In this document: positions 38,501-50,976 of the stretch, piece by piece
Numbering within the stretch: position 1 is the first letter of the stretch
How the letters are laid out: each line of letters begins with the position of its first letter
Source of the DNA: Xestospongia muta
Lineage: Eukaryota > Porifera > Demospongiae > Haplosclerida > Petrosiidae
DNA: 64,000 nucleotides
NCBI GenBank assembly: GCA_963693285.1
Contig: OY848921.1
Span: forward strand, 1,054,001 to 1,118,000
Direction: 5' to 3'
Translations under genes and position numbers: made by a program
Notes under the pieces: model-generated
Database searches by the model: none
Told to the model about the DNA's origin: nothing
The model's input: the letters and a program-made list of their open reading frames with translations, nothing else

Positions 38501-41500
38501 TGCTGTAAAAAAATTTGTGGTACCCTGTGCTACTGACTGCTATTACCAAAATTATTAAGTTTATGAATAATAATTTTCTGAGCCAATTTAATCACAAAGA
38601 ATCTTTGTCCAATACAATTTGGAGCTATAGAGCATATACATACAAGAAATGTCATTTAATATTGTTTGCTATTGCTTCCAAATTATCAGTAATTATATAT
38701 TTTCATAGGTACATTGTCTTTTATTAAATATCTACCTAGCATCATCATATCTAATTAACAGCTTGTATAATCATTGTTCCATCTATGTTGATATTTACAA
38801 TGCATTACTAACTGTTTGTTATTTATTATCTTTGTTTTTAAGATGTTACTATTAATCCGACACCTTTACTAGCAGTAACGAATGGTAGCAGTGCTGTTCT
38901 TAACTGTAGTGTTAGTGGTAATCCTCCTCCTACTGTACACTGGATATTTCGTGGTAGTAACATAACAAATAATACTATTAAGTATATTATAACAAATGGA
39001 GTCTTAACAATACTGAATGTAGAGCTTAATGATGCTGGAGATTATCACTGTACTGCATCTAATGTATACAGATCTGTGAATGGCACAATTGAGTTAAAAG
39101 TTCAAGGTAACTCTACACTTTAAATGCATAAAATGTATCAACTCTTTTTAACAGTACCTCCATCTTTTATTGATGTTCTATTAAGTAAGACATTTGGTAT
39201 TCTTGGTGGTAACGTGAGTATCAACTGCACTGCTTATGGTGTTCCTAGACCTACTGTGACCTGGAGAAAAAATAATGAACACATATCCTCATCTTACCCT
39301 GGCATTACTATTATTAATGATAATGTGACAGTTCATCAAGTTACAAGCTACCTCATGTTGAGTCATATTTCTCATAATGACTCAGGAATATATCACTGTA
39401 ATGCAAGTAATGAATTAGTTGAAGTGAAATCCATCGTCTCATCTGGAAGGGTATCCATTTTAAGTAAGTTTAAAGCCTTGTTATACAAACAATGTTATTA
39501 TTTGTTATAAATTAGGTCCTCCATCTCTTGAAAAGGGCTTTGTGAACATCACTAAAAATCAATCAGACACTGTCCAATTATCTTGTACCTTTTCTGGTCA
39601 ACCTGTTCCTCAAGTCACATGGTCTAGATCTCAGAACAATGAGGATAAGGAAGAACTTGATAATAGGACCAACAAAATAACTGTAACTAGTTCTAGCAAT
39701 GATACTACAGTTGTGTCTACTTTGAAGATAAATGATGTACAAAAAACAGATGAAGGGAAGTATATTTGTAGTGCATCTAATGGCATAACAAACTTGATTC
39801 AATCACAAGAATACAACAAAGCCTCTATAACAGTTCAAGGTATTATAACATTATTTTAATTATAAATGACATCTTTTCTTTTCTTTATTTAGTACCACCT
39901 ACTGTACAAGCAGTATCTAACAAAGTCATTGGATTACTTCATGAATCTGTTACTATTTCATTTACTATTACTAATGATTTCCCAAAAGTGAAAGTATATA
40001 ACATACAATGGCAAGTCAAGCCTTTGGGTAATGAGACATTTAATTCCATTAACTCTGAGGTTTTTTCTGAAGATCGTCTTTCTCTAACAATCTCTAATAT
40101 TCAGTTGAGTAATAGAGGATTGTATAAAATGTTAGCACAAAATGAGGCAGGTAAAGGTGAAGCAACAGTTGTTCTGGATGTATATGGTAAGTCTAAAACT
40201 GTAGCTTTAATTTGATATATTCTTGACAATTATAGTTACAGCTGCTTTATGGAACAATACTGGAGGGACTGTAATAAAAGAAAAAGGACAAAATGTTGTG
40301 TTCAACTGTACTGCTGATGGTCTTCCAAGACCTGTCGTTGTATGGAGGAAAAATGGCCAACTTTTATTAAATGCTAGTAGATTAAAAATTATATCATCAG
40401 AGCAGACCAATGGTTTTCGCTCAAACATTATCCCTGAAGTTCTACAACATACAAGTATGATAGAAATTACAGACTTGAAAGGAAATGATAATGGTAGCTA
40501 TTCTTGTCGAGCTGATAATGAAGCTAATTTAGGAGTTGTATTAACAACACCGTTTACATTACAAGTAATAGAACGTAAGTAATTAGCTGTTCCTGAATAT
40601 TTATTATTAAAGATTTCTTTTAGCTCCACCGACCAATTATTGTTCGAGTTCTCCATGTGGTAAAAATGGTAAATGTCATAGTTTGAGTAATGGATATTTA
40701 TGTGATTGTTATGATGGATACACTGGTATCAATTGTGAACAAGGCAAGTTATGAATGATTTCAATATCTAGTTTATTTGTTTCAATACAGTTGTAGTAGT
40801 ATCAGTTCCACCACAAATTACACAGCCTCCTAAAAATACTTCAGGAAATCTCTATTCCACTACTAATCTCACATGTAAAGCTACTGGTTCTCCTATTCCT
40901 ACTATTCTATGGTATAAAGATGATGTGTTAATTGTCAATGACAATAGTGATCCCTCTGTGTTGTTATTCTCTGAATTGGAATTAACTGATCGAGGATTTT
41001 ACTACTGTGAAGCTAGGAGTATAATAGATGGAAAAACTGTATTTTCAGTGTCTTCAAGAGTACTACTAAATATCACAGGTATGAAAGACTTTATTTTATA
41101 ATGTTTACTATTTATTTTAATCCAGATGTTGTTCAGTATGAAGCTAAAATAGAACTACCAGATGACTTTTATGAGAGAAGTAATTTGAGTATATCTGATA
41201 GGATCTCTGATCTTATTAACAAGGTAGCTGATGTGTCACAATGTTATAATTACTTTATTTATTATTTAGAGTAACAATTATCTTACTGGTAGTCAACTGA
41301 CCAATACCTCAAACACCTCATTTTTCTTCATTCAAATTTTTAATGCTAGTAACTTGAAGTCAGTACATCCATTTTTCACTAGATATTATATCAGACAATG
41401 TTTAGTTATACTGCACAAGTCCATACTATTCCTATTGTTGTTACTTTGGTAACAAAGAGTGGAGCTTCTGAAGAGCTCAAGGATGGAGTACAACATCAAA

Positions 41501-44421
41501 TGGCTATGCTAGGCAGACAACTTAGTGTCAATATTTCAGTAGCTGAAGTAGACAGATTTGGTAAAACATATTTTAATTTATGTTTGATTTTTGTGTGTTT
41601 ATAAGATGGCTGTCCTCCTGACAAAACTATCATACCATCACATTCTGGCAAGAAAGATCTTGAACTTATCCTCTTCTGGCCTGAAACTAATATTGGAGGA
41701 GAAGCTATAGTCAGCTGTCCTTGTGGAAATGGCAGTTCAGGAGGACAAATATTACAAGCTAGTCGATATTGTGGAGGAGACTTTACCAGAGGTGCTGAAT
41801 GGTCTAAAGGAAATGTAGCACCTTGTAATTTCAGTGACCTAGCAAGAGAAATATGTCGGCTAAGAAATGTTTGTTTGTTAGATGTAAATACAGGAAAGTA
41901 ATCATTATCTCCGTCTTTAGCTTCCTGTAGCTGAGAAAGTAGTACAGTTGGAGAACCTTACAAGTAACAGTGATATTTTAGGATCAACTGAAGTAACAGC
42001 AAGTGTGAGTGTACTGGTGACAGCTACTGAAGGTGTATCTGGTAATATTACGGTAAGGAATTCTTCTAATCAACATGACAGTAGCTCTTTTTTATATCAC
42101 CTTTAAAGTTGACAACAACTTTTTTAGAAGTAGTGGACAACATATTAGATGTCAATCAAGATACATTACAAACCAGTCAAGAAACCTCTAACACATCAGC
42201 TAAGTTAGTTTGTTATTTTAAGTAAATGCTAGTGCATATTTTGTAGGATATTGGAAGCTATTGAATCAGTTGTGGAGAATATACCACTGACTAATACATC
42301 AGAACCTGTTGTAATTTCTCAAAAGTCATTTGCTGTATCTGTGCAACAAGTAAACATTGAAGAATTTAAACAATCTGGTCAAATATTCAGTGTAAATTTT
42401 GGAGACTTTTCTAATGATAATCAAAGCCTTAATTCCAATGATCTTACATTTGGAGGATCTAATCAACAACCAACTGCAGCTATCAATCTACCTAGAAATT
42501 TACTAAATGGACTTCCAAACATCACTAATAATACTAGAATCACTCATTCAGTATTCATCACTGACTCATTATTCCTGAGGAGAGATGACAACTTCCAAGA
42601 GGTTGGTAGTATCATCATTTCAGCTGCTGTAGTAGGGACAGATACTATCAGGGGACTTAATCCTCCTGTGGGTCTTAGTTTCATGATCAACCCAGTGAGT
42701 ATAGGATTTTATATTTCTTTATTAGCTATTTTCTTAACTTTAGAATATAAATGGTTCATCTCCTCACTGTTCATTTTGGAATCAATCTTTAGATGGTAAA
42801 TGTGATTTTGATATAATAATTTTGATTCTTACAATAGATGGATATGGAGATTGGTCAAGTAAAGGGTGTCATAATGTTACCAACAATGAAACAGAAGTTA
42901 TCTGTGAATGTAATCATCTCACAAGCTTTGCTATATTATTGGTAACAATTGTTTGTTTAATGATATAAATATTTATTTTGATATTCAGGATGTGTCTGCG
43001 ACAGTTGAACCAACAGAGAGGACAGGATTGACATTGTTCTTGGATTCTGTGACTTACATTGGTATCATTGTATCCCTGTTTTGTCTGATTATAACTATTA
43101 TCTCATATCTCTCTAACAAGTAAAATACTACAATGTTAACGAGTTGTTATATTTTGTTCTTACAGGAAACTTCGTAATTCTGACCATGGACAACTTCTCC
43201 TCAATTTATGTTTTGCTTTAATGGGTCTTTACATTACATTTATTTTTGCTGTTCACAGTCGAGATGTTCCAGGTCTCTGTGCTGTTACTGGAGCAGTGTT
43301 ACAGTATTTTTTTCTGGTGACATTCATGGCGATGGCTGCAGAGGCTATCAATTTGTACATGAATTTAGTGATTGTTCTTGGTCAGAAAATTAATCATTTT
43401 GTTTTAAAGGCTACTATTATATCTTGGAGTAAGTACTGATATTATTGTTATTATTTGATTCCTTTTTATTGTGTATTAGTAACTCCATTCTTTATTGTGT
43501 TGTTCTGCTTTGCTCCCAATTACAAAAACTACTTGAGTGATCATTTGTAAGTAAAATTAAAGCTTCATTTTAAATGTTATTACATTTATCACTTGTAGTT
43601 GTCGTGCTTTTAATGTTCCATATTATGTTGGTATGGTGGTACCATTTCTGATCATCTATATCTTTAATTGGGTGGTGTTTTTCATCATATTTGTTTCCCT
43701 TATCAAAAAAAGCTTCCAGTCCAATTTAAAGAATGTTAAATCAAAGGATGATAAAAGCAAAAAGTCTTTTGTTCGCCAACAGCTTGTTATAGTTACAACA
43801 TTGTCAATTTTGTTTGGTTTGGGATGGGGTATTGGACTGTTAGCCACTCAAGATATCCATACCAATAACATAGTACGAGACTTGTTTGCTGCATTGTTTG
43901 TGATCATTACTGCCTTTCATGGTCTTTTGATTTTCATAATGCACTGTCTTCGTTCAAAGGAAGTAAGAAACACTTGGAAAAGATGCTTTTTTGGTGTCAC
44001 AGGCAAAGACATAAGTGAGTTTTCATCTTCATTTTCTCTAAAACACCAAAGAAAAGTTCAGACTAGTTCGAGATTCACAGCTAAATCTCCTGCTAGTCCC
44101 GAAAAAGCAAGTGGAGTATTTGTTTATGATGATTCCACACTAAGGAGATCTTATGGTGATCCTGGTGATAGTGGAACTCTTCAATTTCACACTGAGAAAG
44201 AAAAAAAACAAGGAAACAAACAAGTTACTTCTGCTATAAATCTGAAGAGCATAGAGAGAGGTACAGAGAGTGTAACAGAGCAGGAAGGTAGTGTATTTAC
44301 TGAGACATCATTTGCTAAATCCTTTCCTGATGATGAAGAGGATGAAAAGGAAAAGCTGCGCAGAGAAGAAGAGGAAGAATATAAATTACGAAATCAATCT
44401 ACAGCTGATCAGGAATTATGA
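32585..44421 (+). CDS. Gene D: long Ig/IgGFc-binding adhesion GPCR, 33 exons
   Basis: Exons: 32585-32645 signal peptide, 32699-32956 Ig, 33634-35022 IgGFc-binding-like, linkers 35068-35103 and 35154-35183, twelve Ig exons 35228-40186, 40236-40574 Ig, 40624-40743 EGF, 40791-41078 Ig, 41126-41223, 41270-41358 and 41406-41560 stalk, 41606-41868 HRM-like, 41921-42041, 42128-42203, 42247-42694, 42744-42795 and 42838-42941 GAIN/GPS, 42989-43119, 43166-43428, 43480-43546 and 43599-44421 7TM and tail. They sum to 8784 nt, 2927 residues, with no stop. By residue: IgGFc-binding about 107-569, twelve Ig 592-1782, GPS ending near 2500 (CECNHLTSFAILL), then 7TM, then a tail of about 150 residues, longer than in A-C and ending in a Glu-rich stretch. 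It lacks the MKI-type leader, Cys-rich and EGF exons of gene A. This is the best-supported gene of the cluster. Confidence 0.9.
35228..40186 (+). repeat. Tandem triplication of a four-Ig exon block in gene D
   Basis: Each block has exons of 264, 309, 324 and 294 nt. Block 1: 35228-35491, 35542-35850, 35903-36226, 36275-36568. Block 2: 37037-37300, 37349-37657, 37710-38033, 38081-38374. Block 3: 38843-39106, 39155-39463, 39516-39839, 39893-40186. The period is about 1.81 kb. The roughly 470-bp introns after blocks 1 and 2 are nearly identical. Typical Ig features recur, for example CTASNVY, NDSGIYHCN and TDEGKYICSASN. Gene A has one block; B and C keep only the last exon. Confidence 0.92.
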
Positions 44422-45654
44422 ACATTTAAAGAAGCATCATTGCACAACTTTAGTTTGATGTATTTAGATATTTCTTAAATTAGATTCAATATAGTTTGTC
44501 TTTAATAGAAGTTAGTTGTTCATTTTGTGTTTGTCTTTAAAAAAGAAACAACAATTTGCTGTCTTTTAATTACTTTTGTTATGTTGTTGACTATATATAA
44601 AATAGTGTGCATTTGTTTATTTTGTTATGTTTCAGTTTATTTTAAAGTTAATGAAGAAAACATCCTCAGACTGTAAAATACTTAATTGGAAATAATTTTT
44701 TTAAAATGTCATGGGCAAAAGTATCAGTCCATTTTCTTCATTAAATTTTTTTGTATGCAAGTGCAAAAAGTGATATTGGAGCAGATAATTCTGGAGATCG
44801 TTTTTGGAAAAAACCAGTTATGACAAAAAGTGTAACTTTTACATAAAGAAAAGTCTCCAAACTCTCATGAAGATGTCTTGTTTGTAAAGAATTGAGATTT
44901 GGAGATGGAAAGTGGTGCATTATCAGAGATGACCTTCACTAAACAAGTCCTCTCCTGATGATGTGAATGAAAAGAAAGAATTGCAAAGAGAAGAAGAGGA
45001 ACAGAATTAATTGAAAAATTAGTTCAACTATTTTACTTAATGATCAATTTCTTTGTGGTTTATCTTGTTCTCATATTGTTGTTGTAATTGTAGTTAGTAG
45101 CTAAACCATGTGGTATCTTTTTACTAACTTTAACTATCATACTACTAGTATTGACGATATCAATTTATGATTCTAATTGGCAATATATTAGTGCAAGTGA
45201 TAAGTACAAAATAACATGGAGTTGTTACAATTCAATATTAATAGCCTTTTTTGTTATACCATACTGCAATTGTAAAAAAGTGTTTATTTATCACTGTCTT
45301 TAAGCAAGAAATTATGAAATAATCAAGCTGACAAACTGACAAATTTAACCTTAATGTGTACAATATATGCTTGCAAGAGATAATATAAAGAGCTGCACTA
45401 TTATTAATCTACTAATGGAAAGTTCTGTATTTTTCTTTAGTTTGTCATATTGCTCCGTGTATATTACTACAACACACACTCGATAACAGGTAATCAAAGT
45501 ATTTGTGAATTAATGTCTGCATGTTACACCTACTTGCTGTATCAGCAGTTTTTTATTAATTTTTTATTATTAATAACTAGTGATAACTATTTAATAACTC
45601 AACAACGAGGTTCTTTACATTAGTACCTTTCATTCTAGCAGTGTAACAAAAAGG
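44422..45654. other. 3' flank of gene D with a decayed receptor tail
   Basis: About 44706-45009 aligns with the last-exon tail of gene A. It starts near the NVTGKNISQ-equivalent, includes the VENxxxEMESGALSE-equivalent and ends in GAAGAAGAGGAACAGAATTAA. Frameshifts and stops break it. The rest has no gene. Confidence 0.6.
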
Positions 45655-46519
45655 ATGAAGATACCTTTGTTCTTATCAGTTGTGCTGATAGTAATATCGC
45701 TATTAGCTACTGGTCAATCATCTTGTCCTCTCCCTACAGTCGATGATATAGAGAGTGGATTGATAAGTCTACTTGTTGCTACCAATACACTGGGCTCGGG
45801 CTCTGACGAATCCGAAGGACAATATGATCCTATTGTATCATCACCATCAGTATACTTGTCTTGCTCAAGGATCATTTAGAGATACTTATCGTATAGTATC
45901 TATTATAGCTACATTTACTCCTAACAGTGGACAACCTCAGCAAACACAACACTTTCAGCTACAGTGTCCAAACAGTATATGGAGGGCAGTAACTGATGAT
46001 GGTTTTAGAATTCCTCCTTCAAACACAACAGAAAGAAGAGATTGTTTTAATTGTGTACTAGAATGTCTTAATGGTAATTCAAACCACTGTTTTGGTAAGT
46101 TAACCATTATGTTTTTAACAACATTTCTTTTTTATGATTAGAATGTAATGAACTTGTAGGAGTATGGGTCAAGGTAGTTGTGTGTCATCTACTACACACT
46201 GTTGTCCTTACTTTGATCTTAATAATATGTGTACCACATCATGTCCAACTAACTATATTGCCAATGCTAATACTAACTTTACATGTGGTATAAGGAAATT
46301 AATATATATCTAATACATTGATCCTATACTATATAGTCTGTACCTATACCTGTGGTCCTGGTGAAGTTGTTAATACTACATGTAATGGATGTAATCTGAC
46401 TGATATCTGTCTACGAGATATACCTTGACAAAATGGAGGATCATGTATATTATTATCTCCCCCTGATGATTACACATGTAATTCCAGTGGTACTGGATAT
46501 ATTGGTACTAATTGTACTG
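45655..46519 (+). pseudogene. Decayed N-terminal module (fifth receptor copy)
   Basis: An ATG-started signal peptide exon (MKIPLFLSVVLIVIS...) runs in frame to about 45840. A +1 change there shifts the frame and stops it. The second exon (46142-46288 region) lacks one base near its start, and its donor has become gtataagg. The EGF exon (about 46340-46519) has Cys changed to TGA at CLRDIP-Cys. No further receptor exons follow downstream. Confidence 0.78.
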
Positions 46520-47764
46520 GTAAGCTGTCTGTGTTATTACATACACTTTGTCTTTGAGTTTGTTACTGGTAAGCTAGTAAGTAAGCACATGTTATATGGG
46601 AATATATCTATGAAACCATAACTTATTTTATGCTATTACTGATGTACTTAGTAGTGATAATAACTCCATTACTATCTAACTATTGATAGGAGAATTATTT
46701 AAATATAACCTGAAGCAGTGTCAAGATAATGTTTAACGTGATTAACTGTAAAACAATAGAAAGATTAGGAATCTAGTAGACCACAGGATTGTTGATTAAT
46801 TGCACTTTTCCACTATGTTTTATTGATGATAAGTGTGAGTGATGGTGGCAAAAAGAAAAACAGAGAGGGTGTAAAATCTGATGACATTGTCTCTTGTTGA
46901 GATGAACAATTCATAAATTATATAGTTCATTCATTACTTGGTAAAAAGAATCTGGTATAAGATTAATAAGATTGAGGGTCTACTCTACATCTAGGTTGAT
47001 GGTGAGACTATAATATGTACTGTTGGACTTTAGCAGTTGAGAACTTGACACAAATAAAATGAATTTTCATTATTCAAATGAACTGATCTCAGTAGTCTAG
47101 TTAAATTGTAGTCTTCTGTTTCATCTGAATATAAGATAGGCCATACTAACTTCTTTATAGTGGGTAAAAATGGGATGCAAGTATGTTTCTCACTATCTAA
47201 GATCTTCAAATATTCTCTCCAGGATATATATGGCGTGATTTAGGTTGTCATCAAGAAGTAGCTTCCTTCTTTAATATCACTATATATTGCATGGAAGAGA
47301 TTACAATCTCTGATGCAATGAGTTTCTTGATTTCAAATGGTCAATGATATAAGTAATGATTACATATTTTAACAATTATCATATTCCTGTATTGTAATAA
47401 CTTACAGTCCATTCATCATTATCATTATTTTCTAGCTTTTATGCAGAATAATGATACTACATAGTTTCACATGATATCATTCTGTTGATTAAAATGTAAA
47501 AGTTGTTGTTGTGTGAAAGATAATATATGTTTAAACAAAGATGCATTTATTGTGAAGGAATTAGTATGGCTTAACACGATAATATTTAATTAAAGAATTT
47601 GCAGTAGATGAGTGTATAGCAATGATGCATGGATGTGATATGGAGAAAATATTACTATAGTTGAAAAAAGAATGAATGAAATTGCTTACCAGCTACTTCT
47701 AACTTTTGTCTGTCCAACAAGTTTGTGTTTTCAAATATAAATTAAGTCAAATCTTTTAAATCTT
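46520..47764. other. Gene-poor spacer
   Basis: I cannot assign a gene. A minus-strand open stretch without ATG runs from about 47241 to 47034 (roughly 69 codons, including ISWREYLKILDSEKH). It lies next to kinase remnants but shows no recognisable motif. Confidence 0.4.
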
Positions 47765-48070
47765 TCAAACAAGAATATAGGGGTTTTGTCCAGTATCTAG
47801 TGGACCTCTCAGTACTGGACTCTCTGGACTACAGGTCTTATCTACATTAGACAATGGACCACTACTGAGGAGTTGAACATCAACCTGAGATAGATCTGAT
47901 ACCAATTTAACAAACATAGGATGAATAGAACTCTCTGGATGCCTATCAGTGATGTATACACATTATCAAGTAGTAATAGTAACAGTACTCTTACCAGCAT
48001 TGTATCATTATCTTATAGTAGGTTTGGGACAATTTGAAAAATTTACATGTGTAACTTGTGGTAAGAATTT
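47765..48070 (-). pseudogene. C-terminal piece of a receptor tyrosine kinase (fragment I)
   Basis: On the minus strand an exon ending at 47995 reads YYKIMIQCW across a gtaaga donor into 47942-47765, giving the CW-HP junction then HPMFVKLVSDLSQ. This is the last helix region of a tyrosine-kinase C-lobe (consensus CWxxxxxxRPxF). The second exon runs to a TGA at 47765 after about 58 codons of tail. The Arg expected before Pro is replaced (SIHPMF). No HRD, DFG or VAIK motif is found upstream within reach, so this is a fragment. Confidence 0.6.
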
Positions 48071-48130
48071 CTGTATCAATTACATCGACTGTCTTATTAT
48101 ATAATAAACAATATTATACTTGTATGTGTA

Positions 48131-48331
48131 TTAAGATGTCATATATCTACCATCATTATTAGTATGTCCACTGTCTTCAAGTTGAGCTCTCTCATCCTCT
48201 ACAATATTAGTAAATACCATTATATTATTACTATGGTAATATTTACTAAAGAAGGCACAATTAAAAAGATACTCATTTGTGATATCATCATACTCAGTAG
48301 ATAGAAACGGTTCAAACACATCACAATCCAC
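48131..48331 (-). other. Minus-strand coding-like stretch of unknown identity
   Basis: An open frame of 66 codons (MDCDVFEPFLSTEYDD...) lies between the transmembrane exon and the C-lobe fragment, in the order expected for a juxtamembrane exon of the same relic. I do not recognise the sequence, and it could be chance. Confidence 0.25.
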
Positions 48332-48926
48332 AGACTTACGGCAGGTATTGATAAGTTAAAATATCATTATCATATATAGACAACTTCATATCCATCATTA
48401 ATTTTCTTTCCATTTTTTTAATATTTGATATATCTGTACATGATATTAAATGTGAACAGAAACTATTATTAGATAATTAATAAATAATTTATTTTATTTA
48501 CTTTCATCTACTGAGATGACCCTGATCAACTTAGTATTCTATATCTGTATATCTCACCATCACAACATTGTTTGTATATTTATAAATATGAAATTTATAA
48601 ATAATTTCCTTTGATGTTTTTGAGAAATAGGAGGTATCTATCTACCAATAGAGATCAGATGTTGATAGATCAAATAAAGAGAATTATTCAGAATTCTGCT
48701 GAGTCATCACACTTAGTTGTACATATCACTGGCTTGGGGTTAGCCTTATAGTTCAAAGTAGTTGGAAGTTTATACAACAAATAACACAAGTGTAGAAACT
48801 TCCAATCCATTGTTTAACCTATGTAAAGGATAATGATAACAAATTTCCTACATATAAATGATTTATCAAGGTATATTCTGCTGGTTTTTCTTGACTGTAC
48901 AGTTGATTGTCATTGTAAGTTCATGT

Positions 48927-49205
48927 TTACCACCTGATAAATTCGTTTTTCTCTTTTGTCTCCTTTGACAAACAAAAAGAATAGTGACAATGATAAGTAA
49001 CAAAATGCACGACTTCAGCAACTATTGGAATTATTACTGGGCTGTTGTCTCTAAGAATGGAAGGTGAGCTAGAGAATACCATAACAACTGTATGATTTAA
49101 TGTAGGAAGTGTGGAAGATGTAGACAAAGATACATATGACAGAACACTTGAACTAGATGAACTAGATGATATCATGTTAATACATGAGGTAGTAGTAAAT
49201 GACAA
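48927..49205 (-). pseudogene. Transmembrane exon of a type I receptor, one-base frameshift
   Basis: Reading the minus strand, a Ser/Thr-rich extracellular stalk leads into SPVIIPIVAEVV. In the next frame, starting near 49015, it continues LLIIVTILFVC followed by QRRQKRK, a classic membrane span with a basic stop-transfer. The shift needs one extra or missing base. With kinase C-lobe pieces on both sides, the simplest reading is a decayed RTK. Confidence 0.5.
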
Positions 49206-49749
49206 TAATACAATGCTGGCATTTGAGATTATTTAATATTAAATGAGAATACTAGTGTTTGTCTGATATAAAGGTGTGAATAGTACCTACGTTTTTATAA
49301 CAAATAGCTAGTAATAAATGATATTTACTTATTAAGAACATTACTAAAGGAACGTTATGATATATCTTTGTTGTAAGTCTAAGTAACTGACATTGATGAA
49401 GGAGCAGGTAAATGTACATTAAAATCTATATGTCAATTAAGTCGTCCACTTTCTCTTTGTTCGTATAAATATAGTTGACTAGATGAATTTAATTAGTGTG
49501 ACATTAGCACCATAAAAATCTACCTCTTAGAACTCCAGTGGTGTCACAGGATAATACTTGCATACATTAGTGGCCATTGATATATTAGCAGTAACTAAAC
49601 TAGATCCTTGTTTATTGTAACTAGTATCAGTCTTTTTATCATATAATCTATAGTTATACAAAGTGATAATAGTAACTATGTTGGGCAGTATAAACACACA
49701 CCTGTTGTAGCTATGCTACTTGTCTCACTCTATAGTAGAAACAATGGGT

Positions 49750-49894
49750 GCCTATCATTAATAAATATTCATGTTGCATTATCAAGTAGTATAATAGAAA
49801 CAATACTGTTACCAACATTGTAACGTCATTTTATAGATAGGTCTGGGACAACCAGGAGGAGGAGGAAGATGATAATCAGAATCTATTAACTTCA
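49750..49894 (-). pseudogene. Receptor tyrosine kinase C-lobe piece (fragment II)
   Basis: The minus-strand exon 49894-49813 (after tttttacag) reads DSDYHLPPPGCPRPIYKMTLQCW, quoted here in two parts: DSDYHLPPPGCPR then PIYKMTLQCW. This matches the end of a tyrosine-kinase domain closely. The next exon (from 49752) gives HPLFLL and then stops. Fragment I is a diverged copy of the same two exons and intron, so two tandem kinase genes once lay here. Confidence 0.65.
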
Positions 49895-50534
49895 CTGTAA
49901 AAATTGATTGCTTGATTTATCCATTAGTTAATTATACTGGTTGCAATTGCAAACTTATTTTTTTCAAAAAACTAAGTATAACACTGTTTCCATTACTAAT
50001 GTACAACTGTTTATGTAGCTTCAAAACCATCAGTTTCATAATACATTAGTAATCAAAATAGTATTACATTTACACGAAACAATAAATCCGTTCCAGTTTT
50101 ATTTATAACTATAAAACAATAAATACACTCCAGTTTTATTTATAATTGTATCATACCTTACAAATATCTTGATCTTGTGATCTCAGTATCTTTCAATTTT
50201 CCTTGTGACATATTATAATAATTCCAAGTCTATTAAGGCCATCTTCACATCTTCCACAGCTATTGTTATGTTATGTTAGCTATGGAAGATTTGAAGATTG
50301 CCTTTGTAGACTATACTTCACTTCATGTTCCACTTCATTCATCTTAAGCATTCTAAATTTTCTTAGCAGGTTGCAAGTACCGGCACATCCATATGTATGG
50401 TTTGATACCATTCATAAAGCTCACTTGTACGACATCTTTGAGGTAATTTATTAATTCATTAATTTGTTCAATAGCAATGAATAATTAAAATGGAAACAGA
50501 AGCAATATAATGTGCACACTATCGACGGAGTTTT
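49895..50534. other. Spacer upstream of the SRCR gene
   Basis: I see no convincing gene. A short imperfect hairpin (cttccacagc pairing with the tatggaag side) lies at about 50250-50290. Confidence 0.4.
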
Positions 50535-50599
50535 AATTGGTTCCGTTCCGGGTTTCGTAAGGCGCCCGGTTGTGCTCGAGCTAGTAATAGCTAAAGAAG
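50535..50599 (+). promoter_or_regulatory. GC-rich 5' leader of the SRCR gene
   Basis: The 65 bases before the ATG contain several CpG and GC-rich words (ggttccgttccggg, ggcgcccgg, gctcgag) in otherwise AT-rich DNA. This is consistent with a promoter or 5' UTR. No TATA box was assigned. Confidence 0.4.
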
Positions 50600-50943
50600 A
50601 TGGCAATACTGCTGTATGTATTATTAATTGCACTCTCATCTCATCAAACTGCAGGTAAGACATAACAAGGCAAACGTTTATATCATAGTTTCGTTCTTGT
50701 ATATATATATAATGCAAAAACATTCTATTCTTTATATAAGGATCCTGTACTTATGGCAACGTCTATCTTCAAGGTGGCTCTAACCAGTATGAAGGTCGAG
50801 TTGAAGTCTGCATTAACGATACTTGGAACACAGTCTGTGATAATGGTTGGGAATCTACTGATGCCAGAGTGGTTTGTAAACAGCTTGGATACTCCTACAC
50901 AGGCTGTAAGCTAAGTGTTAGATGTCTATGTAGATAGACGTAG

Positions 50944-50976
<33 letters not shown>

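Noticed and set aside
50263..50454. Short open frame upstream of the SRCR gene
   Set aside because: No similarity to anything recognised, and no leader, domain or splice partner. A hairpin at its start explains the local order.
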